A stretch of DNA of 64,000 nucleotides from Urbifossiella limnaea (GCF_007747215.1 NZ_CP036273.1:682001-746000); one strand, 5' to 3'; counted from the first letter of the stretch, positions 46,823-55,261 are shown. A program made the numbers and translations. The notes: generated by a model not told the origin, from the letters alone.

Positions 46823-46866
46823 CGCCGCTCGCGGCGTAGCGCCGCGGCACTACGCCGCGAGCGGCG
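46823..46866. repeat. GCCGC-type inverted repeat, family A
   Basis: Perfect 17-base arms (CGCCGCTCGCGGCGTAG at 46823-46839, complement at 46850-46866) with a 10-base loop, between adaptor and pump genes. It ends 10 bases before the pump start, so its hairpin may hinder or space translation of the second gene. Confidence 0.85.
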
Positions 46867-46876
46867 GGAGAACACT

Positions 46877-49800
46877 GTGTTCGACGCGATCATCCGAACA
46901 TCGCTGAGCCGCCGCGGCCTCGTGCTCCTCGCCGCGGCCGCCGTCCTGGCCGCCGGCGGCGCCCTCGCCGCCGGGCTGCGCATCGACATCTTCCCCGACC
47001 TGGACCGGCCGCGCGTCGTGCTCCTGACCGAGTGCCCCGGCCTGTCGCCGGAGGAGGTCGAGGCGCTCGTGGGGCAGCCGGTCGAGACGGCCATCCTCGG
47101 CGCCCCCGGCGTCGAGGCGGTGCGCAGCCAGGCGAGTCAGGGGCTGGTCGTCACCACCGTCGAGTTCGGCTGGGAGACGGAGGTGCGGGTGGCCCGGCAG
47201 GTGGTGCAGGAACGGCTGACGGCGCTCGCCGGCGCTCTGCCGCCCGGCGTCCGCCCGCTGATGACGCCGCCGACCTCGATCATGGGGCAGATCATCCACG
47301 TCGGCCTGTCGCGGCAGCCCGGCCCCCGCGGCGGCGAACTCGCCCCGGTCGGGAAGACCGGCCTGCTCGCCGAGCGCGGCAAGGACGACGCCGTGACCGT
47401 GTGGAAGGTCGTGGACCGCCACGACCCGCGGACGTGGGCGCAACTGCCGAAGGCGACCGTCACGCGGGCCGGGGACGCGTCGTTCGTCATTCGCCATTCG
47501 TCGTTCGGCGAGGCCGCCGTCGCCTTCCGCACCCCCGAGCAGTTGCGGATGGACCTGCGCACCACGGCCGACTGGGTCGTGCGGCCGCGGCTGCTGAAGG
47601 AGCGCGGCGTCGCCGAGGTGATCGTCCTCGGCGGCGACCGGAAGCAGTACCAGGTGCTGATGAACCCCGAGAAGCTCCTCGAGTACGGCGTCGCCGTGCC
47701 GGACGTGGACCGGGCCATCAAGGCCAACAACCTCAACGCCAGCGGCGGTGTCACCGAGGAGGGCCAGACCGAGCGGCCCGTCCGCGTGCTGGGGCGGCTC
47801 GGCCCCGAGCCCGCGAAGGTGCTCGCCGACCTGCGGCTGATCCCCGTGAAGGGCGGCGACCGCCCCGTCCGGCTCGGACAGGTGGCGACGGTCGCCGAGG
47901 GCGCGGCCCCGAAGCGCGGCGACGGCGGCGTGGACGGCCGCGACGCGGTCGTGGTGACCGTCGTGCGCCAGCCCCACTCCGACACCCGCGACGTGACCGA
48001 CCGCGTGACCGCGGCCGTGGGCGAGGTCGAGGCGTCGCTGACCGCCGACTACGTGGCGACGACCGACCTGTTCCGCATGAAGGACTTCATCGACCGCGGC
48101 GTGTACTACGTCGGCGAGGCGCTGGCGCTCGGGGCCGGCCTCGTCGTAATCGTGCTGTTCCTGTTCCTGCTGAACGTCCGCACCACGTTCATCACCCTCA
48201 CCGCCATCCCGCTGTCGCTGGTGGTGACGACGCTGGTGTTCCGCCTCGTCGGCGCCCTCACCGGCACCGAGCTGTCGGTGAACGTGATGACGCTGGGCGG
48301 CATCGCGGTGGCGATGGGCGAGCTGGTGGACGACGCCATCGTGGACGTGGAGAACATCTTCCGCCGGCTGCGGGAGAACGCGGCGCTCCCGCTACCGGGG
48401 GCCGTCGATTCCGCGGATTCGTCGTTCGTCAGTCGTCAGTCGTCATTCCGCCGCCCCGTCTTCGACGTGGTCTACGACGCCAGCCGCGAGGTGCGCGGGG
48501 CCGTCGTCTACGGCACGGCCGTGGTGGTGCTGGCGTTCCTGCCGCTGTTCGCGCTCAGCGGCGTGGAGGGCCGGCTGTTCGTGCCGCTCGGCGTCGCCTA
48601 CATCGTGTCGATCCTCGCGTCGCTGCTCGTCTCGCTCACCGTCACGCCGGTCCTGAGTTACTACCTGTTGAAGAACGTCGGCGCCGGCGGCGGCCACCGC
48701 GACGGGCTTCTCCTGCGCCTGCTCAAGTGGGGCGCCGGGTACGTGGTCCGCTTCAGCCTGCGGCACGCGCGCCTGCTGCTGCTGCTCACGTGGGTCGCCG
48801 TCGGGTACTGCGGCTGGCGGCTGACCACGATCGGCGCCGACTTCCTGCCGAAGTTCGACGAGGGCTCGGTGCAGATCAACGTCGTCCTCCCCGCCGGGTC
48901 GTCGCTGAAGGCGTCCAACGACGCGGCCCGGATGATCGACGCGAAGCTGACCTCGCTACGGCAGACGCCGACGAACCCGGACGGCCCGGTGCGCCACTTC
49001 GTGCGCCGCACCGGCCGCGCCGAGCTCGACGAGCACGCCGAGCCGGTCAGCCGCAGCGAGTACATCCTGTCGATGAACCCGGCGGCACAGGCCGGCCGCG
49101 ACGAGTTCCTGGCCCGCGTGCTGAAGGAACTCCGCGACGAGGTGCCGGGCGTCGAGTTCGAGGCCGACCAGCCGCTGTCGCACCTCATCTCGCACATGCT
49201 GTCCGGCGTCAACGCCCAGCTCGCGGTCAAGATTCACGGCGACGACCTGGACCAGCTCCAGGCGCTCGCCCTCCAGGTGAAGGCGGTGCTGGCCGAGCTG
49301 CCCGGCCTGACGCCGCCGGTGATCGACCCGCAGGAGACCGTGGACGAGCTACACGTCGTGCTCCGGCCCGACGACCTCTCGCGGTACGGCCTGAGCCGCG
49401 AGTACGTCGCCGAGTACGTCGAGGCGGCGATGCGCGGCGAGGTGGTGTCCCAGGTGTTCGAGGGGGCGCGGCGGTTCGACCTGGTGGTGAAGCTGGACGC
49501 CGCGTACCGCACGGACTACCCCCGGCTCGGCGAGTTGCGGATCGACCTGCCGGACGGCAAGGGCCAGGTGCGGCTGAAGGACGTGGCCGACCTGCCGGCC
49601 GCGGCGGGCGGGCCGAACCAGATCAACCGCGAGAACGTGCGCCGCCGTGCCGTGGTCCGCTGCAACACGACCGGCGGCGACCTGGCCGGCATCGCGGCCG
49701 AGGCCGAGCGGCGCGTCCGGGCGCGGGTGCCGCTGCCGGAGGGGTACTTCCTCGAACTCGGCGGCCAGTTCGAGGCACAGAAGTCGGCCACGCGCCGCAT

Positions 49801-50305
49801 CGCGCTGCTGGCCGTGCTGTCGGTCGCCGGCGTGTTCGTGGTGCTGCTGTCGCTGTACCCGTCGTGGCGGGTGTGCCTGCAAATCCTGAACGCGGTGCCG
49901 ACCGCCTTCATCGGCGGCGTGCTGGCCCTGGTCGTCACGAACCAGACGCTGACGGTGGCGAGCCTGGTCGGGTTTGTGTCGCTCGGCGGCATCGCGGTGC
50001 GAAACGGCGTCCTGCTGGTGACGCACTACGTGCACCTGATGACCCACGAGGGCATGCCGTTCGCCCCGGAGACGGTGGTGCGCGGCAGCCTGGAGCGGCT
50101 GGCGCCGGTGCTGATGACGGCGCTCACGGCCGGCATCGCGCTGGTGCCGCTGGTGGTGGGCGGGAAGAAGCCGGGGCTGGAGATCCTGTACCCCGTTTCG
50201 ACGGTGATCCTGGGCGGGCTGGTGACCTCGACGTTCTGCGAGTTCCTGATCCACCCCGGGCTGTTCTGGACGTTCACCGGCAAGGACGCCGGGCGACTGA
50301 AGTGA
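46877..50305 (+). CDS. Heavy-metal RND efflux pump (CzcA/CusA family) with two repeat-derived insertions
   Basis: 1142 residues from GTG 46877, the inner-membrane proton-driven pump of the tripartite system. It has the family pattern: TM1 near residues 12-32 (then IDIFPDLDRPRV), porter domains, TM2-6 (RGVYYVGEALALGAGLVVIV onward) with the helix-4 motif MGELVDDAIVDVENIFRRL, and the second half starting near 640 (FLPKFDEGSVQINVV). Two stretches, about residues 202-210 (SSFVIRHSSF-like) and 514-524 (DSSFVSRQSSF), are translated copies of the ATGACGA-type DNA repeat and have no counterpart in relatives; one lies in a periplasmic porter domain and the other in the cytosolic loop after TM4. The frame is kept throughout, so the pump is probably functional. 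Confidence 0.92.
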   Translation: MFDAIIRTSLSRRGLVLLAAAAVLAAGGALAAGLRIDIFPDLDRPRVVLLTECPGLSPEEVEALVGQPVETAILGAPGVEAVRSQASQGLVVTTVEFGWETEVRVARQVVQERLTALAGALPPGVRPLMTPPTSIMGQIIHVGLSRQPGPRGGELAPVGKTGLLAERGKDDAVTVWKVVDRHDPRTWAQLPKATVTRAGDASFVIRHSSFGEAAVAFRTPEQLRMDLRTTADWVVRPRLLKERGVAEVIVLGGDRKQYQVLMNPEKLLEYGVAVPDVDRAIKANNLNASGGVTEEGQTERPVRVLGRLGPEPAKVLADLRLIPVKGGDRPVRLGQVATVAEGAAPKRGDGGVDGRDAVVVTVVRQPHSDTRDVTDRVTAAVGEVEASLTADYVATTDLFRMKDFIDRGVYYVGEALALGAGLVVIVLFLFLLNVRTTFITLTAIPLSLVVTTLVFRLVGALTGTELSVNVMTLGGIAVAMGELVDDAIVDVENIFRRLRENAALPLPGAVDSADSSFVSRQSSFRRPVFDVVYDASREVRGAVVYGTAVVVLAFLPLFALSGVEGRLFVPLGVAYIVSILASLLVSLTVTPVLSYYLLKNVGAGGGHRDGLLLRLLKWGAGYVVRFSLRHARLLLLLTWVAVGYCGWRLTTIGADFLPKFDEGSVQINVVLPAGSSLKASNDAARMIDAKLTSLRQTPTNPDGPVRHFVRRTGRAELDEHAEPVSRSEYILSMNPAAQAGRDEFLARVLKELRDEVPGVEFEADQPLSHLISHMLSGVNAQLAVKIHGDDLDQLQALALQVKAVLAELPGLTPPVIDPQETVDELHVVLRPDDLSRYGLSREYVAEYVEAAMRGEVVSQVFEGARRFDLVVKLDAAYRTDYPRLGELRIDLPDGKGQVRLKDVADLPAAAGGPNQINRENVRRRAVVRCNTTGGDLAGIAAEAERRVRARVPLPEGYFLELGGQFEAQKSATRRIALLAVLSVAGVFVVLLSLYPSWRVCLQILNAVPTAFIGGVLALVVTNQTLTVASLVGFVSLGGIAVRNGVLLVTHYVHLMTHEGMPFAPETVVRGSLERLAPVLMTALTAGIALVPLVVGGKKPGLEILYPVSTVILGGLVTSTFCEFLIHPGLFWTFTGKDAGRLK
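47480..47507. repeat. ATGACGA/TCGTCAT-type repeat inside the RND pump gene (copy 1)
   Basis: TCGTTCGTCATTCG and following CCATTCGTCGTTCG are degenerate heptamers of the element at 56792-56854. The insertion keeps the frame and reads SFVIRHSSF. Confidence 0.8.
48418..48448. repeat. ATGACGA/TCGTCAT-type repeat inside the RND pump gene (copy 2)
   Basis: TTCGTCGTTCGTCAGTCGTC with a following AGTCGTCATTC is a second degenerate copy, giving SSFVSRQSSF in the cytosolic loop. Two independent insertions in one gene in frame are notable. Confidence 0.8.
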
Positions 50306-50341
50306 CCGCCGCGCGGCGGTGCAACCCCAACGGAGGCAACG

Positions 50342-50830
50342 ATGTTCAACTGGAAACCCCTGGCGGTCGCGCTGCTCGGCTGCGCCCTGGTGGTCGGCTG
50401 CGGGCAGCCGGCGGCGCCGTCGAAGGCGGCGCCCGAGAAGAAGGGCGGCGACGACGACCCCCACGAGCACGGCGAGGGGCCGCACGGCGGCACCATCATC
50501 GACATCGCGGGCGTCCACGCCGAGTTCACCGTGGACCACAAGGCGAAGTCGGCGACGGTGTACATCCTGGACGGCAAGAAGGCGAAGAAGGCCGAGCCGA
50601 TCGCGGCGGCGGCGCTGACGATCAGCGTGAAGAGCCCGGCGTTCCAGGTGGACGCGAAGGCCAGCCCCGAGGCCGGCGACCCGGCCGGGAAGGCGTCGCG
50701 GTTCGTGGCCGTCCACGACAACTTCGGCAAGGAGCAGGAGTTCGCCGGCACCCTGACGGTGACGCTCGACGGCAAGCAGTACAACGAGGACTTCAAGGAG
50801 GAGCCGCACGACCACGACAAGAAGAAGTAG
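50342..50830 (+). CDS. His-rich metal-binding lipoprotein of the efflux locus
   Basis: 162 residues with a lipoprotein signal (LAVALLGCALVVGCG), a Lys/Ala-rich linker, a His cluster (HEHGEGPHGGTIID), a beta-rich domain (AEFTVDHKAKSATVYILDGK) and a His tail (EEPHDHDKKK). This architecture is recurrent next to planctomycete cation efflux systems and probably buffers or presents metal in the periplasm. It is 36 bp after the pump gene, so it should be the last gene of the efflux operon. Confidence 0.78.
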   Translation: MFNWKPLAVALLGCALVVGCGQPAAPSKAAPEKKGGDDDPHEHGEGPHGGTIIDIAGVHAEFTVDHKAKSATVYILDGKKAKKAEPIAAAALTISVKSPAFQVDAKASPEAGDPAGKASRFVAVHDNFGKEQEFAGTLTVTLDGKQYNEDFKEEPHDHDKKK

Positions 50831-50836
50831 GGTTTC

Positions 50837-50870
50837 CGCCGCTCGCGGCGGTGCACCGCCGCGAGCGGCG
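50837..50870. repeat. GCCGC-type inverted repeat, family A (perfect 34-bp palindrome)
   Basis: A fully self-complementary 34-base sequence (half: CGCCGCTCGCGGCGGTG) lies 6 bp after the lipoprotein stop and may also end transcription of the efflux operon. Confidence 0.85.
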
Positions 50871-50960
50871 TAACATGATCTTCATGCGCCCCCCTGTTAC
50901 GATTCCGCCGCCGGGTCGTCTTCCCGGCGACCCCCGCCGCGCCCCCGGCAGGCCGTGGTG

Positions 50961-51536
50961 ATGCCGACCGGACGAGCGAGCCGTGCCCCGGACCCGGGCG
51001 CCGCCCGGCGGGCGGAGTTCGAGGCGCTGCACGCGCGGCTCGGCCGTGAGGTCTGGGCCATCGCCTACGCCCGCTGGACCGACCCCGACCTGGCCCTCGA
51101 CGTGACCCAGGAGGCGTTCCTCCGGCTGTGGAAGCAGTGGGAGGCCGGCGAGACGATCGAGAACCCGCGGGCCTGGCTGCTGCGCGTGGCGCGCAACCTG
51201 GCCGAGGACCACGCCAAGAGCGCGTTCCGCCGCAACGGCACCCAGCCGCCGGAACTCCTCAACGGCGTGCGGTCGGCGCAGCCTACCCCCGCCGAGGCGC
51301 TGGAGCGTGAGGAACTGTTCGCGAGGATTCGCGCCGAGCTTGAAGGCTTGCCCCCGGCCGACCGCGACATCCTGACGCTCCGCTACGCCCTCGACTACGA
51401 CGCGACGAAGATCGCCGAGTTGCTGGGCGTGGCGGTGACGGCGGTTCACATGCGCCTGAGCCGGGCGCGGCAGCGGCTCGCCGACAAGCTCGGCCCCCTG
51501 GACGGCTACACCCCCGCGAGCGGGACGCACACATGA
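50961..51536 (+). CDS. ECF-type RNA polymerase sigma factor
   Basis: 191 residues from ATG 50961 (two GTG codons just upstream are alternatives). Region 2: WAIAYARWTDPDLALDVTQE (core-binding and -10 recognition), with ENPRAWLLRVARNLAEDHAKS ahead of the linker. Region 4: LPPADRDILTLRYALDYDATKIAELLGV and the helix ARQRLADKLG. This is the short RpoE-like group used for envelope or metal stress. Its last codons overlap the next gene (ATGA at 51533-51536), a probable anti-sigma factor. It follows the metal efflux operon after a palindrome, so metal stress is a reasonable but unproven signal. Confidence 0.92.
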   Translation: MPTGRASRAPDPGAARRAEFEALHARLGREVWAIAYARWTDPDLALDVTQEAFLRLWKQWEAGETIENPRAWLLRVARNLAEDHAKSAFRRNGTQPPELLNGVRSAQPTPAEALEREELFARIRAELEGLPPADRDILTLRYALDYDATKIAELLGVAVTAVHMRLSRARQRLADKLGPLDGYTPASGTHT

Positions 51537-51898
51537 CGCGAACCCCACCCCCGACGGACGGCCTCGACGCGGCGCTGTCCGACTTCTTCCGCAGCGAGAT
51601 GCCGAAGCCGTGGCCGGCCGCCCCGGCGCTGGCGACGGTACCGACGCGCCGCGACCCCGGCCGCCGGGCGCGACTGACGCTGGCCGCGTCGGTGGCTTTG
51701 CTGGCCGCCGGGTGTTGGCTACTGTCGGGCGGCGGCGGCGGCGGCCCGGCCGGCGGCGCGAAGCCGGGCGCTCCGGCGGACGTGCTGCAGAACGCGACCG
51801 CCCGCCACCCGGCGGCGACGGACAAGGCGAAGGCGAAGGCCGCCGCGACCACGGACCCGATGAACGGCTTCCCGCAGGGCGCGCTGCCGATGCCGTGA
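51533..51898 (+). CDS. Probable anti-sigma factor (single membrane span)
   Basis: 121 residues: a short N-terminal part (LDAALSDFFRSEMPKPWP) that could be the sigma-binding helix, one membrane span (LTLAASVALLAAGCWLLSG), then a Gly/Ala/Lys-rich outer part. The start overlaps the sigma stop, the usual arrangement of ECF sigma/anti-sigma pairs. No zinc-binding HXXXCXXC motif is present. The pairing rests on position and topology. Confidence 0.65.
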   Translation: MTRTPPPTDGLDAALSDFFRSEMPKPWPAAPALATVPTRRDPGRRARLTLAASVALLAAGCWLLSGGGGGGPAGGAKPGAPADVLQNATARHPAATDKAKAKAAATTDPMNGFPQGALPMP

Positions 51899-51905
51899 GC
51901 GTGTT

Positions 51906-51968
51906 GTTAGGCCGGGGCGCAAGCCCCGTCGGGGTCTGATCCCGACGGGGCTTGCGCCCCGGCCTAAC
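51906..51968. repeat. Inverted repeat with 28-bp perfect arms, family F (convergent terminator)
   Basis: Arms 51906-51933 and 51941-51968 (starting GTTAGGCCGGGGCGCAAGCC) enclose a 7-base loop. The right arm contains the stop codon of the convergent squalene-cyclase-like gene. It can work as terminator for both genes, but its length and GGGGCGCAAGCCCC core suggest a mobile palindromic element. Confidence 0.85.
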
Positions 51969-53721
51969 GGCTTGAAAGCCGTCGCGCCGCAAGGCCCAGC
52001 GCCGCGACGGTGAAGATGAGCGGGTACAGCTTCTCGAAGTACCACAGCTTGGCGAAGTAGAACCCGATCGGGCTCGCCTCGCGGAACCGGCCCGTCTCCA
52101 CGGCGTCCACCAGCCACGCCAGCCCGCGCCCGACGGCTTCCGCGTCCGGCTCCAGATCGACCAGCACCTCGACCGCCACCGCCGTCTCCTCGACGCTCGA
52201 CGGACACCCGGCCGCGCCGCCCCAGCCGCCGTCGGCGTTCTGAACGCTCCGCAGGTAAGTGACACCGCGTTGACACTCGGGGGCGTCGGCGCGGCCGAGG
52301 TCGCGGTATGCGGCGAGGACGCGGGCGGTGCCGTAGACGGGGTTGATGTCGTCCGGCGCGTGCTGGTTGCCGAACCACAGCGGCAGCCAGCTGCCGTCCG
52401 TCCCCTGGTGGTCGGACAGATAATGAACCCCGCACGCCAGCGCCATACACTCCCGCTTCTCGTACGGCGGGGATGGGGGCCGGATCGCGGCGATGGCCCG
52501 GATGGCGTGTGCGGTGAGGTCGGACCCGCTGCGGTCGAACGGGAGCTTTCCCCAGCCCCGGCAGAACGTCGGAAACCCCCAGTCAGAGTTCCACACACCG
52601 AGCATCCAGCGGACCCCGGAGCGCATCTCAGCGGTCACCTGACCCGTAAGGTGTTTCACTGCAAGCACCGCGCCCGGGGTGTCGTCGCAGTCAGGGACGC
52701 CGCCCGGGAGATCGGTCCAGGCCCAGCCGCCGGGGTCGGCGCCGGTGTACGGGTGACGCTCCGTGTACTGCTGATTCAGCAGCCAATTGTAAATCGCGTC
52801 GCGCGAGTCGAGCGCGTCCAGGTCGTCGGCCGCGGCCAGGGCGTTCACGCTCAGCGTCGTCACCCACGTCGCCAGGTTGGTGTCGATCGGCCAGCTGCCG
52901 TCAGGGCGAACGGAGGATACCAGGAAGCGGACGCCCTCCGTGACGACGGAAGAAACAGCCGGCTGACGCCGGCCGCTCGCCGTGCCCATCAGCGCCATCA
53001 CCACGAAGCTCGTCAGTGGCGTCGCTTCGAGGTAGCCGCCGCTCGACGGCTGGATGCGGCGCAGCACCGCGAGGCTGCGGCCGCGCGCCAGCCAACGAAC
53101 CACGTTCCGCAGCGGGTTCCACGACCGGCGGTTGGCGTGGACGCACTGGCCGATGGCGACCAGCGCCGGCAGCGCGTAGCTGACCACCGGCAGCCGGGCG
53201 AACCGGTACCAGCTCTGCGGCAGGCACGCCAGCTCGAACGGCAGCCGCGGCACCTCCGCCCACGGCACCAGCCCCGCCAGCGCGCACGCCATCAGGATCG
53301 GCACCGAGAACGTGCGGTCCGTCCCGTACCGCCGGCGGATCGCCTCGGCGCGCTCCGCCGGGGTGGTGCCGGCGTGCGCCGTCAGGTACGCCTCGACGCG
53401 GCGGAGGGTGTCGGGGAGGTCGGCCGCGACCAGCGCCAGGGCGGCGCGGCAGAGCATCGTCGTGGAGATGTTCGAGAACGACTTGGTGGTGTCGCCCCAG
53501 CCGCCGTCGGGGTTCTGGTGGTCGGCGAGCCAGCGGACGCCGCCGGCGACGAGGGCGCGGTGGGCGGGCGCGTCGGCGAGGTGCAGCGCCATCACCGCGG
53601 TGGCAGTCGAGAGGGCGGACGTGGACAGCTCGCCGACCCAGTGCCCGGCGGGGACGCGCTCAGCGAGGAGGGCGTCGCGGGCGGCGGCGTAGGCGGCGCG
53701 GAGGCGGGCGGGGTCGGTCAT
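51964..53721 (-). CDS. Squalene-hopene-cyclase-like class II terpene cyclase
   Basis: 585 residues with alternating alpha-barrel repeats and QW-type motifs (NPDGGWGD, RPDGSWPID, GTDGSWLPLWFG, NADGGWGGA). The class II cyclase acid motif is present as PDCDDTPG (DXDD) around residue 346, so a protonation-driven cyclisation of squalene or a related prenyl substrate is plausible. It is somewhat shorter than hopene cyclases (about 630-650) and has a hydrophobic C-terminal segment (YPLIFTVAALGLAA) for membrane attachment. The stretch ASGRRQPAV is a translated copy of an intergenic repeat (52957-52981) within a helix-connecting loop. Its ATG overlaps the stop of an upstream toxin gene, so it is translated as part of that operon. 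Confidence 0.85.
   Translation of the reverse strand: MTDPARLRAAYAAARDALLAERVPAGHWVGELSTSALSTATAVMALHLADAPAHRALVAGGVRWLADHQNPDGGWGDTTKSFSNISTTMLCRAALALVAADLPDTLRRVEAYLTAHAGTTPAERAEAIRRRYGTDRTFSVPILMACALAGLVPWAEVPRLPFELACLPQSWYRFARLPVVSYALPALVAIGQCVHANRRSWNPLRNVVRWLARGRSLAVLRRIQPSSGGYLEATPLTSFVVMALMGTASGRRQPAVSSVVTEGVRFLVSSVRPDGSWPIDTNLATWVTTLSVNALAAADDLDALDSRDAIYNWLLNQQYTERHPYTGADPGGWAWTDLPGGVPDCDDTPGAVLAVKHLTGQVTAEMRSGVRWMLGVWNSDWGFPTFCRGWGKLPFDRSGSDLTAHAIRAIAAIRPPSPPYEKRECMALACGVHYLSDHQGTDGSWLPLWFGNQHAPDDINPVYGTARVLAAYRDLGRADAPECQRGVTYLRSVQNADGGWGGAAGCPSSVEETAVAVEVLVDLEPDAEAVGRGLAWLVDAVETGRFREASPIGFYFAKLWYFEKLYPLIFTVAALGLAARRLSSR
52957..52981. repeat. Family B repeat core inside the squalene-cyclase-like gene
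   Basis: The AGCCGGCTGACGCCGGCCGC sequence and following TCGCC match the repeat core seen near 37070 and in the arms at 4700-4801. It adds about eight residues (SGRRQPAV) in frame. Confidence 0.7.
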
Positions 53722-54023
53722 GCGTCGTCGTCGAGCGCTGGGCCGAGGTTGCGCTCCGCCCGTACGATCACCTGGATCTCGGAGGTCGTTCCGTCGAACA
53801 CGTAGATGACCCGGAACGGCCCGACGATCCACTCCCGCAGCCCGTCATTCCCGCCATCCTCGACGGGGGCGCCGAGCTCGGGGGTGGATTCGATTCGGCC
53901 GACGGCCGCACGGATGCGGGCGGCCCACTTCCGGGCGGTAGCGGGCGAGGCTACCCGGCGGAGGCGGGTTACGACCCGGCGGAGGTCGGAGTTGGCCCGG
54001 TCGGTCCAGGTGACTCGAGCCAT
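53718..54023 (-). CDS. ParE/RelE-type toxin
   Basis: 101 residues with the ParE/RelE fold: VTWTDRANSDLRRVVTRLRR (first helices), GAPVEDGGNDGLREWIVGPF and RVIYVFDGTTSEIQVIVRAERN (central strands and end). ParE-like toxins poison gyrase, RelE-like ones cut mRNA; the sequence does not decide. ATG 54023 lies 55 bp inside the antitoxin gene and the stop overlaps the start of the cyclase gene, so toxin and cyclase are translationally coupled. Confidence 0.87.
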   Translation of the reverse strand: MARVTWTDRANSDLRRVVTRLRRVASPATARKWAARIRAAVGRIESTPELGAPVEDGGNDGLREWIVGPFRVIYVFDGTTSEIQVIVRAERNLGPALDDDA

Positions 54024-54196
54024 TCGTCCAACTCCTTCATCACCTGATCGTTCGTGTACACCCGGCCGGCGGCCGAATCGGCAGCCGCCTGTGCGAGCCG
54101 GAGCCGGAGGCCGACGAGATAGGCGATCTTCTCCCACGTCGCGTCGTCGGGAAGCTTCTGGATCAGCGCCAGGGCGGCGGCCTTCGCGGTGCTCAT
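53969..54196 (-). CDS. Antitoxin of the ParE/RelE pair
   Basis: 75 residues, ATG 54196, overlapping the toxin by 55 bp. The chain is helical and ends RVYTNDQVMKELDEWLESPG, the common end of antitoxins that bind RelE/ParE toxins ('t.eev.. .l..wl'). The N-terminal half (LIQKLPDDATWEKIAYLVGL) probably contains the dimerisation/DNA-binding part but no clear RHH or HTH. Confidence 0.75.
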   Translation of the reverse strand: MSTAKAAALALIQKLPDDATWEKIAYLVGLRLRLAQAAADSAAGRVYTNDQVMKELDEWLESPGPTGPTPTSAGS

Positions 54197-54214
54197 GCGG
54201 TCCTCCTCACCCCA

Positions 54215-55261
54215 CTATAACCCGAGAGCGTCCAGGTCATCTACGAGCTTGTCCAGGTCGTCCTTCGGGGCCGCGGGGCGGTCGGCCTGGCGCTTCGCCA
54301 GCCCCACCGCCGCCCCCACCGCGCTCCGACCGTCGTTCAGCAGCTCGCGGTCGCGCTCGGCCACGGCCGTGTTCACCGCGTCGCCGGCGTCGCCGCCGAA
54401 CAGCCGGCTCAGGTCGATCTTCAGCCCGCCGACGGCGCCCGTCTCGGCCCCCGCGATCGCCGCCGACTTGTACTCGGGGAAGATGATCGCCTGCTGCGGG
54501 CACACCCGGCTGCACGCCGGGCAGCCCTTCTTGCACTGGTCCTGGTTCTCCGTCACGATCCGTTCCAGGCTGTCCACCCCGTACACGCCGAACAGGCAGA
54601 AATCCAGGCACTCCAGGCAGTTCGTGCAGCGGCTGTAGTCGATCACCGGGTACCAGCGGCGGTTCGCCGGCGCCAGCAGCGCCTCGGGGGTGAATGCGGC
54701 GAACGCGGGCGGCACCTCGGGCGCCGGGTTCGACACCGCCAGCCCCAGTTGCAGGATCGCGGGGCTGTTGGCGGCCTTCTCCCGGGTCTTCGCGTCGCGG
54801 CGGTCGCGGCACTCGGCGGCGATGCGGCGCACCTCCGCCACGAACGGCTCGGCCCGGTTGGCGTCGCGCAGGTCGAGGGTGTAGATGTGCCGGTCCGGGA
54901 GCGTCCCCGCGGCGCCGATCGCCGCCGGCTTCTCGGCCGCGGGCTCGGCGGGGGTGTCGTCCTCGTCGTCGTCCGCGGGCGGCTTCAGCTGCGTCTCGCC
55001 GAAGTGGCCCTGGATGCCGTCGCGGTCGAGGAGCCAGAACGCGGCGCGGGGGTACAGCCAGCTCAGCACGACGAGGTCGCCGCGGACGGCGCCGAGGAAC
55101 AGCCGGCCGGTGTGGTCCGGGCCGAGGTCGTACAGGTTCGGCACGACCGACACTTCGAGCCCGGGTTCCATCAAGAGCGCGGCGACGACACTCTCCTCGA
55201 GCGCGCGCTTGGCCGGGTGCTTCCCGGGTGCCTGGGAGACGACGACGGTCAGACGGGTCAT
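54215..55261 (-). CDS. Ferredoxin-domain iron-sulfur protein
   Basis: 348 residues. The N-terminal 170 residues are an uncharacterised alpha/beta domain (TVVVSQAPGKHPAKRALEES, LGAVRGDLVVLSWLYPRAAF) with an acidic linker (PPADDDEDDTPAEP). A double 4Fe-4S ferredoxin domain follows near residues 212-275: YSRCTNCLECLDFCLFGV and DQCKKGCPACSRVCPQQAI. The C-terminal 70 residues are helical. It probably carries electrons or forms part of a larger redox complex, yet no partner gene is adjacent. ATG 55261 is used; the upstream extension overlaps a repeat-like G-run. Confidence 0.8.
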   Translation of the reverse strand: MTRLTVVVSQAPGKHPAKRALEESVVAALLMEPGLEVSVVPNLYDLGPDHTGRLFLGAVRGDLVVLSWLYPRAAFWLLDRDGIQGHFGETQLKPPADDDEDDTPAEPAAEKPAAIGAAGTLPDRHIYTLDLRDANRAEPFVAEVRRIAAECRDRRDAKTREKAANSPAILQLGLAVSNPAPEVPPAFAAFTPEALLAPANRRWYPVIDYSRCTNCLECLDFCLFGVYGVDSLERIVTENQDQCKKGCPACSRVCPQQAIIFPEYKSAAIAGAETGAVGGLKIDLSRLFGGDAGDAVNTAVAERDRELLNDGRSAVGAAVGLAKRQADRPAAPKDDLDKLVDDLDALGL

